This document shows, in pieces, positions 10,451 through 19,762 of a DNA stretch of 64,000 nucleotides. The notes below the pieces were generated by a model. That model had not been told where the DNA came from. It saw only the letters and a program-made list of their open reading frames with translations, and searched no databases. The translations under genes and the position numbers were made by a program. Positions within the stretch are counted from its first letter, which is position 1; each line of letters starts with the position of its first letter. Source of the stretch: Legionella feeleii. Lineage in GTDB: Bacteria > Pseudomonadota > Gammaproteobacteria > Legionellales > Legionellaceae. The DNA lies in assembly GCF_001467625.1 (NCBI RefSeq), contig NZ_LNYB01000081.1, positions 144,846-208,845 of the forward strand. Direction: 5' to 3'.

Positions 10451-11176
10451 CTATCTTGACGCTTTAAGCCATCGATTATCAAGAACAATCGGGGGTTTTG
10501 CCGGTGATGCAAATTGCAATTTTTTCATCCATCCATGTAAATAAGCCACTAATAATTGCCGTGCAAAACAATAATTATGGTCTGCGCCAGGGATTTGAGT
10601 AGTAATATAGGATTTATTCTGCATCGAATCGTGGCGGGTGGCTGCTTGCTCCAAAACCAACTGATAATCAAATTGACCCGTCAGATCAACCACAGGGAAC
10701 GTTATTTTACGCAATAATTTGGGTAAATCTTCTTTTACAGGCTGATCAAAGGCAGAAAGTAAAATCAAGCCATTTACTTGTTTTGACTGGAGTTTGCTGA
10801 AATAGTCGACAGATAGTTGCAATTGGTCACCATAGTGCAACAGCACCAGGCGTTTATTTTCTTTCTGCCGTAAAGCTGATAAGGCTTCAGGAAGCTGCTC
10901 AATCCAAGAGGTGGAACCTTGCTGTCCCGCTGAGTTTATTAAAAGCACTGCCCACCCAAGTTTGGCAAATTGAATAGCGAGGTTATTAAGTAGCAGAAAA
11001 CCTTCATTAGCCAATTCACCCTGCACCATGACTAAACCACCTTGCAATTGCCTGCCTGTAGCAGGCCAATAAGGCAGCATTATTTTTTGCCCTTTAACCT
11101 GGATTTCCAAATCCGCTGCTTTAGCGACAGAAAAATTTAAAAAAAATAATAAACAAAGCCCTAGAAGTAATTGCAT
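10451..11176 (-). CDS. Exported DUF3530-like alpha/beta-hydrolase-fold protein
   Basis: A 241-residue protein with an N-terminal signal peptide (MQLLLGLCLLFFLNFSVAKA). It resembles DUF3530 proteins: an alpha/beta-hydrolase-like layout (GGLVMVQGELANEGFLL, VLLHYGDQLQLSVDYF, PGADHNYCFARQLL). The canonical GxSxG nucleophile elbow is not evident; HYGDQ occupies that place, so catalysis is doubtful. The role is unknown, likely periplasmic. It lies beside plaA in the same direction but is separated from it by a terminator. Confidence 0.7.
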   Translation of the reverse strand: MQLLLGLCLLFFLNFSVAKAADLEIQVKGQKIMLPYWPATGRQLQGGLVMVQGELANEGFLLLNNLAIQFAKLGWAVLLINSAGQQGSTSWIEQLPEALSALRQKENKRLVLLHYGDQLQLSVDYFSKLQSKQVNGLILLSAFDQPVKEDLPKLLRKITFPVVDLTGQFDYQLVLEQAATRHDSMQNKSYITTQIPGADHNYCFARQLLVAYLHGWMKKLQFASPAKPPIVLDNRWLKASR

Positions 11177-11305
11177 AACTACTCCATTGCTGTATTGGAT
11201 TTTAAATTAAGCAAAATTCCTGCCGAGACCAAAAAACTGGTTAAACCAATACCTAAGCCTTATCAACAATGAAATGAGTTACAACCGCGGGAAGCCAGGA
11301 TTAAA

Positions 11306-11334
11306 AGGCCTTGTTTTATACTAGTACAAGGCCT
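11306..11334 (-). terminator. Intrinsic terminator of plaA
   Basis: A 9-bp GC-rich stem (AGGCCTTGT / ACAAGGCCT) with an 11-base loop. On the minus strand it is followed by TTTTAATCC, just after the plaA stop at 11351. Confidence 0.8.
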
Positions 11335-11350
11335 CGATTATAGAGAACGA

Positions 11351-12286
11351 TTAATCAGTAAATTGAATCCCTGCCATGTCCAAAAAGTCCTTGGCACGCT
11401 CTGCCATAATCTGGTGAGCCGGCAAAGTAGGATGGACCAGATCAAAAAACAAGTATCCTTCGCATACGTTTCTTTTGTTTTTCAACCTTGCTCTTGCTGC
11501 CATGCGTAAAACAGACTTCTGGGGTTTTTCAACCATTACGTTATAGCAGGTATCTGTTATATTGTTAAAACCATAAGCTTCAGGAGTAACAAGCAGGTCA
11601 TTTAAAGTTCCATGCACATCAAAATAAAGCCATTGCACATTTTGATAAGTACGTTTCAATTCATTTATTTTTTCTGCCAAGTGTTTATTATGCTGCTCAC
11701 TTAAATAAGTCATTTTTTCTTGGGCATCGAACTCTCTCGCCATGGGTGTTTGCCCCAGATCAGGCAAATTAACCACAAGAATATGTTTCGCGCCAGCAGT
11801 AACTAAACGTTGTAAACCGTGTTGAATACCTATGTTGACGTCACGCAGAGTTTTCTCCACCATGTCCTCATCGGGCACACCGAGATAATTATTAGCCCCT
11901 ATCCAGACTACAAAAAGACTGTATGGATCTGCTTTACCTTGATGTGCATCCAGATAAATCTGGATTTCACGGTTTAACGTGAATAAAACATCATCATCTT
12001 CTTCCGAGATACCTGCACCACCAAACGCATAATCGAGTAAATGTGCAGCGCCATTACCAGGGAAATAAGATTCCACCAAATGCTCAACCCACACCTGGCC
12101 ATCGGTAAAGCGTCCGGCATGATAAGGTGGTGACGGCGGCACTTTATGTTCCAAGTGCTCATATAAATTACCGTTATCCGACAAACTATCACCAAAAACA
12201 ACGATATTATGCAAAGGTTCATGCAAAGTCTTCGCAGCTACCAATCCTGAAAACACCAGGATAAACACGGAAAATAAGACCTTCAT
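11351..12286 (-). CDS. plaA: Secreted GDSL lysophospholipase A (PlaA-type)
   Basis: SGNH/GDSL hydrolase of 311 residues with a signal peptide (MKVLFSVFILVFSGLVAA). In L. pneumophila, PlaA is exported by the Lsp type II system and destroys lysophospholipids. The catalytic blocks are complete: FGDSLSDNG (Ser34), GANNY (near 131) and DLVHPT (Asp282, His285). The only two cysteines, Cys247 and Cys275, bracket a strongly basic segment (RMAARARLKNKR) ahead of the Asp/His block. In the Legionella PlaA/PlaC family a disulfide loop at this place is clipped by the ProA protease. The neighbourhood (djlA, sodC and ahpCD nearby) fits the Legionella core genome. Confidence 0.93.
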   Translation of the reverse strand: MKVLFSVFILVFSGLVAAKTLHEPLHNIVVFGDSLSDNGNLYEHLEHKVPPSPPYHAGRFTDGQVWVEHLVESYFPGNGAAHLLDYAFGGAGISEEDDDVLFTLNREIQIYLDAHQGKADPYSLFVVWIGANNYLGVPDEDMVEKTLRDVNIGIQHGLQRLVTAGAKHILVVNLPDLGQTPMAREFDAQEKMTYLSEQHNKHLAEKINELKRTYQNVQWLYFDVHGTLNDLLVTPEAYGFNNITDTCYNVMVEKPQKSVLRMAARARLKNKRNVCEGYLFFDLVHPTLPAHQIMAERAKDFLDMAGIQFTD

Positions 12287-12500
12287 CCTGCCACCTTAAA
12301 TCAATTGATTGCCTGTCAAAAAGGTTGAAATTATAATATGCAACTTCACAAACAATCAATTTTTTTATCTCCTATAACCTCTTGAAAATAGGTCTGTAAA
12401 ATGCCTGCACAATCAATCTTTTCTTGTACGAAAAAAGCATACTCCGTAAAATGAGGAATCCGAAGAGCCATCTTCAACTAAAGTAAAGGATTAAAATCGT

Positions 12501-14105
12501 TTGAATGCGCATAGAGCCTCCCTGGAGTCTTCCCTCACCGTTTTACTTGCTGCTCTTATTTTGCTGCAATTAGTCAATGCGCTATACCATGCGTGGCCTT
12601 TTACCACCGATGATGCATTTATCAGCTGGCATTACGCTCAGACCATGGCTAATGGATTAGGTTTTCGCTGGTATGCCAATACGCCACCGGTAGAGGGTTA
12701 TTCCAATTTTCTCTGGGTTCTGCTTGCCTCACTATTTCTCAAGCTGGGTGTCCCTTTAATTCCAGCCGTTAAATGTTTTGCGAGTATAAGCTTATTGGCT
12801 GCCTTAGTGTTTCTTTATCAATTTGCGCGCACTTTTTTGTCGCCTTTGCTGGCTATGCTACCTGTTTATCTGTTTAGCCATTATCAAGGTGTTAGTTGGT
12901 GGACTGTAAGTGGATTTGAAACCAGCTTTTTTGTTGCGCTGGCTTTACTCATGAGTTGGCAAACTGCATCTGCCCTGGGCTTTACTAAATGGCAGGGTGC
13001 AATCCCTTTAAAAAAGAATCGTTATCACGCCAGAGCATGGTTAATAGCTTGCTTGAACTTGACTTTACTGGCGCTAACGCGTTTTGAGGGATTGTTGTGG
13101 ATCATTGCGCCTTTTGCTTTCCTACTCTGTTCTCATTCTCACTATAAACTCCCCTCCTCTCAACTACGGAGTATGTTTCTTGTTTTTTCCCTTGGTTTTA
13201 TCCTGCCCTATAGCCTATATTTTGGCTGGCGTCTTATTTACTTTGGCCATCTCTTGCCGAATAGTTATCGCTGTAAAGCGATTGTTAGCACTCACAGCTT
13301 CCATCTAGTCAATGATTATTTATACCTTCTATTTCCCTGCTTGATTTTAAGCCTGCCTTATTTATGTGCCCGTAAAGACTGTCGGCATCTACTACTTTGG
13401 CTACCATCACTATTGTATTGCCTGCTTTTATGCCGTGCTGATCCCGTTATAGCTTATTACAACCGCCTTTTTTTAGCTGCTTTTGGTGTTTTTAGCCTCT
13501 TACCTGTTTTAGGGGTGAAAGAATTTTTAAATAATTTTCATTTTTCAGCAAAAAATAACACCTTACTCAGTATGTTAATCATCGTGCTCTTTACTCATCT
13601 TTTTATTCCCAGCGGAAAAATAGTGAACATCGATACAGAAGTTAAACATTATCAAGAGCGTTCAGCTATGCGTATGAAAGTTGTGGAGTTTTTAAACCGC
13701 CATGCAACAGAAAATGCAAAAATACTCTTGGCTGATTGTGGAATCATTCCATTCTTTGCGAGAAAAGATCTTCAATTTATCGATAGTCAATGTTTGACTA
13801 ATGCTGAAATGACTAGTGCCAGGATTCATCTCTCACTCCCTTTGTATGCACAAGATTTACAACAAAAGATAAAGCCTGATTGGATTATCCGAACCTATTA
13901 CCCTCAATGGCAACGTGGGAATGATCTCACCGAAGTGTTACAAAAGCAGGATTTTTTTAAAAATTACCACCTCATTGTAACCTATCAATCTCATCGTTTT
14001 GACTCGCAACAAGGTAAACCTCAACAGCAGGAAGCAGATTTTATCTATCAAATATATGCTCGAAATGAACTGGCAAACTACTTAATGCAGAAAATTGAGC
14101 ATTAA
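12501..14105 (+). CDS. GT-C type membrane glycosyltransferase (LphB-like)
   Basis: A 534-residue polytopic membrane protein. The N-terminal TTDDAFISWHYAQTMANG followed by VEGYSNFLWVLL is the DDA...EGYxNFLW signature of lipid-phosphosugar-dependent GT-C enzymes related to ArnT/PMT and mycobacterial arabinosyltransferases; the paired Asp is the likely catalytic/metal site. About ten membrane segments are followed by a ~150-residue soluble C-terminal part. The start is TTG 12501, preceded by AAAGGA. An ATG at 12505 is out of frame, and the first in-frame ATG would remove the DDA motif. The product may modify envelope glycans; the acceptor is unknown. Confidence 0.75.
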   Translation: MNAHRASLESSLTVLLAALILLQLVNALYHAWPFTTDDAFISWHYAQTMANGLGFRWYANTPPVEGYSNFLWVLLASLFLKLGVPLIPAVKCFASISLLAALVFLYQFARTFLSPLLAMLPVYLFSHYQGVSWWTVSGFETSFFVALALLMSWQTASALGFTKWQGAIPLKKNRYHARAWLIACLNLTLLALTRFEGLLWIIAPFAFLLCSHSHYKLPSSQLRSMFLVFSLGFILPYSLYFGWRLIYFGHLLPNSYRCKAIVSTHSFHLVNDYLYLLFPCLILSLPYLCARKDCRHLLLWLPSLLYCLLLCRADPVIAYYNRLFLAAFGVFSLLPVLGVKEFLNNFHFSAKNNTLLSMLIIVLFTHLFIPSGKIVNIDTEVKHYQERSAMRMKVVEFLNRHATENAKILLADCGIIPFFARKDLQFIDSQCLTNAEMTSARIHLSLPLYAQDLQQKIKPDWIIRTYYPQWQRGNDLTEVLQKQDFFKNYHLIVTYQSHRFDSQQGKPQQQEADFIYQIYARNELANYLMQKIEH

Positions 14106-14119
14106 TTCAACTAAGAATC

Positions 14120-14143
14120 GTGGAGAATCAATGAATTCTCCAC
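14120..14143. terminator. Bidirectional hairpin after the GT-C gene
   Basis: A 9-bp stem (GTGGAGAAT / ATTCTCCAC) with a 6-base loop lies between two convergent genes (ending 14105 and 14161). There is no clear U-tract, so the call is moderate. Confidence 0.55.
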
Positions 14144-14160
14144 CATAGATAGCTCCTCTG

Positions 14161-14589
14161 CTATTGCTGGGCAGGAAAAGAATGACCTTCCAAATTCCTA
14201 TAATCAGGAAAAGAGGCATGCATATGAGCAATTTTCCAAGAGCCTTCTTCTTTCTCTATAACAATTGTTCCTCTTAAATGGGAAAAAAGATATTCCTTAC
14301 CGGCTATAGTCACTTTTGCTTCACAAAGAGCAGCTGACCATAAACCTTCTTTTTTGTTAGCGGGCACAAAAGATAGAATTTGAATCTCACCTGTCTCTGA
14401 TTGACTCCAATCACGCAATAATTGCTCTTCGATTTGTTTTAGGCCAACGCGGTATTCATCAATACCTGAGCCCCACATATTGCTGTTTTTAGTAAACAGA
14501 CTAAGCAAATAAGGTAAATCTCGCGCTTTGTATCCAACACAAAAGTTCTTAAATAATTCTTCTGCCCGTGTTTTTTCTTCAATGATCAT
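14161..14589 (-). CDS. SnoaL/NTF2-like protein
   Basis: A 142-residue cone-shaped NTF2-like fold: helix-rich start (RAEELFKNFCVGYKARDLPYLLSLFTKNSNMWGSG), then beta strands (EYLFSHLRGTIVIEKEEGSWKIAHMHAS). Such proteins are small-molecule isomerases, binding proteins or association domains, and the ligand is unknown. ATG 14589 with GAAGGA is chosen over an upstream ATG at 14694 that overlaps the LuxR gene and gives an unrelated N-terminus. It follows the LuxR-type gene in the same direction and may be co-transcribed. Confidence 0.75.
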   Translation of the reverse strand: MIIEEKTRAEELFKNFCVGYKARDLPYLLSLFTKNSNMWGSGIDEYRVGLKQIEEQLLRDWSQSETGEIQILSFVPANKKEGLWSAALCEAKVTIAGKEYLFSHLRGTIVIEKEEGSWKIAHMHASFPDYRNLEGHSFPAQQ

Positions 14590-14684
14590 AATAAATCCTT
14601 CTTTAATACAGCCTTTAACGGCGATAGTTGAAAAGTACACGCGGTAGTATAAAAGGTTGTTAATAAGAACTCTGTCCGTGCTTA

Positions 14685-15452
14685 TTACGGACACAAAAGA
14701 GCGCGCTCAATCTCGGAGCGAGAAAAAAAACCGGTCCGCTGTTTTATTCTATCCATATAAGTCTCGACAGTACGGGAAGATAAATGGAGTAAGTTCGCGG
14801 CTTCTTTATAGGAGGCGCCTTGCAATAACAAACGTAAACAAGCTAATTCCTGGGAGGTAATATAAGTTAAGCCTTCTGTACCTTTAAGCGTGACACGTCC
14901 ATTTGTTAAACAAATTTTTTGATAATTAACATCGCGATAGGAACTGGGAAGGATTATTTTATTATTATTGATAAGCGTAATTAACTCTTTATTTTGTTTA
15001 TCAAAATCATTGATATAGTGTTCAATAATTTTTAATTTATTTAAATAAAATGATCCCGCATTGGCTTGTTCTGCAGGTAAAGCAACAGCTATCATATCGT
15101 AATAATTTCTTGAGCGCCTTACCAAGGTAATTCCATTATGAATATGAAATTTCTCTCGAGCCAGTTGCACCGGGAATTTTGGCAAAACCTCATCCCACAA
15201 AAACCAGTAAGAATGTGAATTTTCATAGTCATTATTAAAGGAAGAAAAAACAACAGGAGAATTATCCACGTGCTGAAAATATTCTATCAGACCTGTGTTA
15301 TTAGTTAGCAAACTTATAGAACCATCATCAAAACATCTCAAATATTGAAAATAACTAAAACCGTAATCAGCTAAAAATCTCTTGTTAATTTCTTGAACTT
15401 TCTCTCGTAGAGTAAAGGTTGGATGATCCAGGGAAATTTTTATTGCCATCAC
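14685..15452 (-). CDS. LuxR-family transcriptional regulator
   Basis: A 255-residue regulator with a C-terminal GerE/LuxR helix-turn-helix (SQELACLRLLLQGASYKEAANLL, SSRTVETYMDRIKQRTG). The ~180-residue N-terminal domain lacks a receiver-domain phosphoacceptor and resembles the sensory half of Legionella LuxR-type regulators rather than NarL-type response regulators. The ligand is unknown. It is divergent from the amino-acid binding protein gene at 15542 and upstream of the NTF2-like gene, so either may be its target. Confidence 0.85.
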   Translation of the reverse strand: MMAIKISLDHPTFTLREKVQEINKRFLADYGFSYFQYLRCFDDGSISLLTNNTGLIEYFQHVDNSPVVFSSFNNDYENSHSYWFLWDEVLPKFPVQLAREKFHIHNGITLVRRSRNYYDMIAVALPAEQANAGSFYLNKLKIIEHYINDFDKQNKELITLINNNKIILPSSYRDVNYQKICLTNGRVTLKGTEGLTYITSQELACLRLLLQGASYKEAANLLHLSSRTVETYMDRIKQRTGFFSRSEIERALLCP

Positions 15453-15541
15453 CTCGCTCCAATTTCATTTCTCGATACCTTCTTTGACAACTATCTCTGA
15501 GCAAACTATTGTTAAATTAGATTACATAAAGGACTACCTCT

Positions 15542-16267
15542 ATGCGGTTTGTTGCACTACTCCTCCTATTGTGTAGCATGACCTTTTCACGCGCCGAAAC
15601 ACTGAAAATTGCCATTCTATCTTATGCACCCCCCTTCAGTGTTGTCGCGGATAATAATCATTTTTTTGGTTTTGATGTAGAGCTTATGGATGCTGTATGT
15701 AAAAAAATACAAGCTGAGTGTCAGTATATCCCCGTTGGTTATGCAAAGTTACTCACTATGGTCAAAGAGCAAAAAGCCGACTTGGGTATTGGCGCGATTT
15801 CGATTACTCCTGATATTCAATATCAATTCCTGGTTAGTTTACCTTACCTCACTAGCGACGGCCAATTGATGACGACTTTAAAAAGCCCCGTTAACTCGGA
15901 AGCTGATTTACGTGGCAAACGAATTGGCACCTGGTCTAACGCATTATTTACATCCATGGTTGAAAAAAAATACCGCGAGGTGGCAAAAATTAAGCAATAT
16001 ACGGAGCTACCGGAATTACTGCAAGCCCTGGCAGAAAAAGAAGTCGATGTCGTATTAATTCATGAACAAGTAGCCAAATTTTGGTGTGCAGGAGAAGAAT
16101 TGAAAGCTCAATTCAAACTGATTGGTGAAAAAATCTCTCTGGGAAGCGGCTATGGCATCATCGCCCCTCACGGAAGGCAAGCGCTAATTGACCGTATTAA
16201 TCAGGCTTTAATCCAGCTTGAAACCGATGGGACTTACGTCAAGCTCTACAAAGATTATTTTGATTGA
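15542..16267 (+). CDS. Periplasmic amino-acid binding protein of an ABC transporter
   Basis: Solute-binding protein family 3, 241 residues, with a signal peptide (MRFVALLLLLCSMTFSRA). Motifs include LKIAILSYAPPFSV, FFGFDVELMDAVCKKI, ADLGIGAISITPDIQ and LRGKRIGTWSNA. Like ArtJ/GlnH it should deliver a polar or basic amino acid to a permease. No permease or ATPase gene is adjacent, so it is an orphan receptor that may share a transporter or act in sensing. An AAAGGA site precedes the ATG. Confidence 0.85.
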   Translation: MRFVALLLLLCSMTFSRAETLKIAILSYAPPFSVVADNNHFFGFDVELMDAVCKKIQAECQYIPVGYAKLLTMVKEQKADLGIGAISITPDIQYQFLVSLPYLTSDGQLMTTLKSPVNSEADLRGKRIGTWSNALFTSMVEKKYREVAKIKQYTELPELLQALAEKEVDVVLIHEQVAKFWCAGEELKAQFKLIGEKISLGSGYGIIAPHGRQALIDRINQALIQLETDGTYVKLYKDYFD

Positions 16268-16293
16268 TAGCCATCCATTTCTCATTACTGCGT

Positions 16294-16863
16294 TTAGAAT
16301 GTAGGCTGATATAGTTTATTAAAATAAGGCAGCCTTGATTCTACGGGAAAAAATTTCTGTAAACATTTTAAAGATTTAAAATTCTCTATCCCATAGGGGG
16401 CATATTTTTGTTTTTGTTTTTGCCAAGTCATGTGTTCACCAGAATAATCAATTTCATGCCATTCCCGTCCTATAATATGTGAAGTATTGTTGTCAAATGC
16501 AGCCAGATTCTTAAATTTATAATATTTTGCTATACCTATCAAATAGTTAGACATTTTATCCGCTTCACTCATAGCCAATCCTCGTTTATAAATAGCCATT
16601 AACAATTCCGTTGCTGTTTTTGGCATGAGCGTTTGTAACCTGGGTAAATATAAAAAATTGGCATGCATATTTTGTATATATTTTTCAAATTGTTGTGTTT
16701 CAGCTTCTTGTAATTTCATCTTAGAAACAGGTTGTTCTACTCGAGTTTGTAAAACAGGACATAATTTTTTCCATTGTTCTGGTAACCTACATTGTCGGGC
16801 CATGACAGGTTTTACAAGAAGAAAAATCATAGTTATCGTAATAATAGTTAAGGACTTTTTCAT
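16294..16863 (-). CDS. Exported protein of unknown function
   Basis: A 189-residue protein beginning MKKSLTIITITMIFLLVKPVMA, a clear signal peptide; ATG 16863 with AAGG is chosen over 16968, which would bury it. The mature part has few cysteines and no recognised motif. Its central segment (TATELLMAIYKRGLAMSEADKMSNYLIGIAKYYKF, positions ~85-120) is predicted helical. It converges on the binding-protein gene. A periplasmic or type II-secreted location is inferred only from the signal. Confidence 0.6.
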   Translation of the reverse strand: MKKSLTIITITMIFLLVKPVMARQCRLPEQWKKLCPVLQTRVEQPVSKMKLQEAETQQFEKYIQNMHANFLYLPRLQTLMPKTATELLMAIYKRGLAMSEADKMSNYLIGIAKYYKFKNLAAFDNNTSHIIGREWHEIDYSGEHMTWQKQKQKYAPYGIENFKSLKCLQKFFPVESRLPYFNKLYQPTF

Positions 16864-17052
16864 TTTATTAGCCTTAAAATTAAACTGGTAAATGGGTTCG
16901 CAGCAAGTGTACTGTAAGCGAGATGCAGCAGATAGCTTTTTTCTTGGAAAGTCAGGGTTGAAATGCAAGTTGGGAATAAATTGAATAGTTCATCAGGAAA
17001 GAATTTTGCCGAGGCAATCCAGGTTACCCTTAGTTATTGCCTCAACACTCCC

Positions 17053-17544
17053 TTAGCTAAAAAGCGAAAACTGATTACCGACTTCTGAAGCTGCTGCGCC
17101 CGGATTTTCTTCGGCTTTTCGAGATAAGAAGCGATAACGATCTGAACTCAAATGGTGTTGAGATTCTGCGGTTTTTTCTGTCTTGACTTTTTCAGTACTG
17201 TGTGAGGAAAAGAAACAATAACGATCTAGACCTAGTTGTCGTTGAGATTCCGAAAAATTAAAGGCATCGGCCAATAATTTTTCCGGTGAATCAGAGCGTT
17301 CAATTGAAGCACAACTACTTACCAAGTATTCGTATTTAGCTTTAGCCTGAGAAAGATAATTAACAAACAGCTTATTTCTTGTATCGTTGATATATAGATC
17401 ATCTGAAAAACTACTTTCCAGCAAGTTTAAATAATTTTCCGCAACATCTAGAGATGCCTGAGCCAGATCATTGCGGCCACGATTTAATCTTATCTCTGCC
17501 ATTCTTAGAGCGGCATCAAGTCTTTTCAAATATCTTATCAACAT
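17053..17544 (-). CDS. Orphan protein with internal repeat, PmrA-boxed effector candidate
   Basis: A 163-residue soluble helical protein. The C-terminal third carries two copies of a 15-residue unit: ESQRQLGLDRYCFFS (99-113) and ESQHHLSSDRYRFLS (127-141), so ESQxxLxxDRYxFxS is duplicated. No enzyme motif is visible. An upstream in-frame ATG at 17574 falls at the predicted transcription start downstream of the PmrA-like box (17590-17609), so ATG 17544 is preferred. The promoter and orphan character suggest a Dot/Icm substrate; function unknown. Confidence 0.6.
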   Translation of the reverse strand: MLIRYLKRLDAALRMAEIRLNRGRNDLAQASLDVAENYLNLLESSFSDDLYINDTRNKLFVNYLSQAKAKYEYLVSSCASIERSDSPEKLLADAFNFSESQRQLGLDRYCFFSSHSTEKVKTEKTAESQHHLSSDRYRFLSRKAEENPGAAASEVGNQFSLFS

Positions 17545-17576
17545 AAATACTGCTTCTATCTTAATATCATGCAAAT

Positions 17577-17609
17577 ATAATAAAGAATAAAACTTAAGAA
17601 ATTATTAAG
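17577..17609 (-). promoter_or_regulatory. PmrA-like operator and -10 of the 17053-17544 gene
   Basis: On the minus strand CTTAATAAT-TT-CTTAAGTTT (17590-17609) matches the Legionella PmrA tandem half-site layout (cTTAATatT-N2-cTTAATatT). Seven bases further down is TATTAT (17577-17582). Confidence 0.65.
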
Positions 17610-17951
17610 AATTTGGATAAAAAATTATCTTTTTGATAATAATATTAGTGGGAATTTCTAATATTTTTTTAAAAAACGATTTTTCTATTGCCAAAAATTA
17701 CTATTATTAATAGGTTGAAAATGGCGTTCATTAGATTGTCATGTATTCAAAAATTTTAACGATTTTTTACTACTTAAACCTAATTACAAGCCCTATTAAA
17801 ACATTATTTTTGTTATAAAAATGACAACATTTTGATAAAATTTTAATTTATTTTTGGCAGAGATATATTGGATTCTGGAAACAATTATCGAACCGGTTTT
17901 CTTTAACGTTCTATGATTTTCTCAATTAATAAAATTAATTGTATACGATTT
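17610..17951. other. AT-rich intergenic stretch without recognised gene
   Basis: About 340 very AT-rich bases between two minus-strand genes, with no ORF, tRNA or known RNA recognised. A short TTTTTTTAAAAAA self-complementary run is near 17666. It separates the orphan gene from the helicase terminator. Confidence 0.5.
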
Positions 17952-17960
17952 ATTTAAAAC

Positions 17961-17980
17961 CGGCTGCCATGCGACAGCCG
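17961..17980 (-). terminator. Intrinsic terminator of the DEAD-box helicase gene
   Basis: A 6-bp GC stem CGGCTG/CAGCCG with an 8-base loop. On the minus strand it is followed by GTTTTAAATAAAT, just after the stop at 17993. Confidence 0.75.
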
Positions 17981-17992
17981 TATCTGACAGGC

Positions 17993-19672
17993 TTACGCCA
18001 TCTCTAGGGAAGTTAATTTCAATTGCCGGCCGCATACCCAAGCTTTATTCAACTCCTGAAATACTTCTTTCGGCATTCCTTTGGGTAGGCGTACAGTGGA
18101 GTGATCATCATGAATTTTGAGCCCAGTTATAAAACGGCTTTGTAATCCGGCTTCATTGGCAATAGCACCAACAATATTACCCGGTTTAACGCCATGCACA
18201 CGACCAATATCGATACGGAATAATTCCTGCGGATGATCCTCACGGAAATGCCTTCTATCTTTACCTTTATCGTTCTTACGCTCAGCATTACGACCGGTTT
18301 TAAAATCCCCCTCTCTAACTCGCGCTTCTTTAGCAGAACGAGCAGGTTTTGGAAGAGAGAGTTCGCGCTGCCACGGCTTATCCTGATTTAATAATAAAGC
18401 AAGTGCAGCGGCTACATCAGTCGCTGAGACCTGATTTTCTTTGACAAACTCTTCAATAATACGTTGATAGGCAGGTAAATTCTCATGTTGCAAACGCGCA
18501 GTGATAGTCGCCATAAAACGCTGCTGTCTCGCTACCTGGATCATGTAGTCATTCGGCACTACAATTTTTTCGATACGCTGACGAGTATGACGTTCTATGG
18601 TATTTAGAATACGTGATTCTTTCGGTGTTACAAATAAAATCGTTACACCACTGCGACCAGCACGGCCTGTACGGCCAATTCGATGGACATAAGTTTCACA
18701 ATCATGCGGTACGTCATAATTAATGACATGGGTAACACGTTCAACATCTAACCCGCGCGCCGCAACATCAGTTGCGACTAAAACATCTATTGTCCCTTGT
18801 CTGAATTGCGCAATAATTCGTTCACGCAAAGCCTGGGTGATATCGCCATGTATTGCCATAGCGCGATATCCCTGTTGCTGTAAAACCTCTGCCACTTCTT
18901 CTGTACTGCTTTTGGTGCGCACAAATACAATAACACCTTGAGAGTCTTCTACAGCCAATACACGCAGTAAAGCATCTGTTTTCTGTGCCGGCGAAGCAAA
19001 CAAAAAGCGTTGCTCAATACTTTTTACGGTCGCAGTTTCTGCACGAATCTCGACAGAAACCGGATTATTCAAATAGCTGTTGGCAATCTGGCGAATACGG
19101 TGGGGCATCGTAGCCGAAAATAGAGCCATTTGCTTTTCAGCCGGCAATTTGGAAAGAATGGTTTCCACGTCTTCGATAAAACCCATTCGCAACATTTCAT
19201 CGGCCTCATCAAGAACAAAAGTCCTTAAATGGCCTAATTGTAAGGTACCGCGATCGATGTGATCGAGAATGCGTCCTGGCGTACCTACCACAATTTGCGC
19301 GCCTTCACGTAGTTGTTTTAACTGACGGCGATATTCTTGCCCGCCGCAAAGCACAGATACAGTGATGTTTTGATGGGCACTCAAGCTTTCAAATTGTTCA
19401 GCCACCTGAATGGCTAATTCGCGTGTTGGAGCTAAAATTAATGCTTGGGTAGCCTGAGATTTTTGCACTAATCGTTGCAAAATAGGTAAGGCAAAAGCAG
19501 CCGTCTTTCCAGTTCCTGTTTGTGCTTGCGCAATTACATCCCGTCCTTCCAACAAGACAGGTATAGTTTGTGCCTGAATAGGTGATGGGACTTTAAATTT
19601 CATGTCTTCAAGCGCTTTCAGTAAAAGATCCGATAAATTGAGCGCTGCGAAGCTTGCTAATTCTTGTGTCAT
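17993..19672 (-). CDS. deaD: DEAD-box ATP-dependent RNA helicase (DeaD/CsdA)
   Basis: A cold-shock RNA helicase acting in ribosome assembly and mRNA decay. Motifs appear in order: Q-motif PSPIQAQTIP, Walker A AQTGTGKTAAF, DEAD in VLDEADEML, SAT in FSATMP, and HRIGRTGRAG. A C-terminal DbpA-type RNA-binding domain (FRIDIGRVHGVKPGNIVGAI) follows a basic linker (RNAERKNDKGKDRRH), which marks CsdA rather than RhlE. Length 559 residues. It is monocistronic with its own terminator. Confidence 0.94.
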   Translation of the reverse strand: MTQELASFAALNLSDLLLKALEDMKFKVPSPIQAQTIPVLLEGRDVIAQAQTGTGKTAAFALPILQRLVQKSQATQALILAPTRELAIQVAEQFESLSAHQNITVSVLCGGQEYRRQLKQLREGAQIVVGTPGRILDHIDRGTLQLGHLRTFVLDEADEMLRMGFIEDVETILSKLPAEKQMALFSATMPHRIRQIANSYLNNPVSVEIRAETATVKSIEQRFLFASPAQKTDALLRVLAVEDSQGVIVFVRTKSSTEEVAEVLQQQGYRAMAIHGDITQALRERIIAQFRQGTIDVLVATDVAARGLDVERVTHVINYDVPHDCETYVHRIGRTGRAGRSGVTILFVTPKESRILNTIERHTRQRIEKIVVPNDYMIQVARQQRFMATITARLQHENLPAYQRIIEEFVKENQVSATDVAAALALLLNQDKPWQRELSLPKPARSAKEARVREGDFKTGRNAERKNDKGKDRRHFREDHPQELFRIDIGRVHGVKPGNIVGAIANEAGLQSRFITGLKIHDDHSTVRLPKGMPKEVFQELNKAWVCGRQLKLTSLEMA

Positions 19673-19762
19673 AAAAATTCCAATAGATTAAAGCGTAATG
19701 CTAAAAGGGGTAAAGCGATATAAAAATTGCTCAGTATTATAACAAAATAAGCAGGATGATGC

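Noticed and set aside
14457-14700. Long N-terminus of the NTF2-like protein from ATG 14694
   Set aside because: It overlaps the LuxR gene and gives a non-family leader; ATG 14589 has a good ribosome site.
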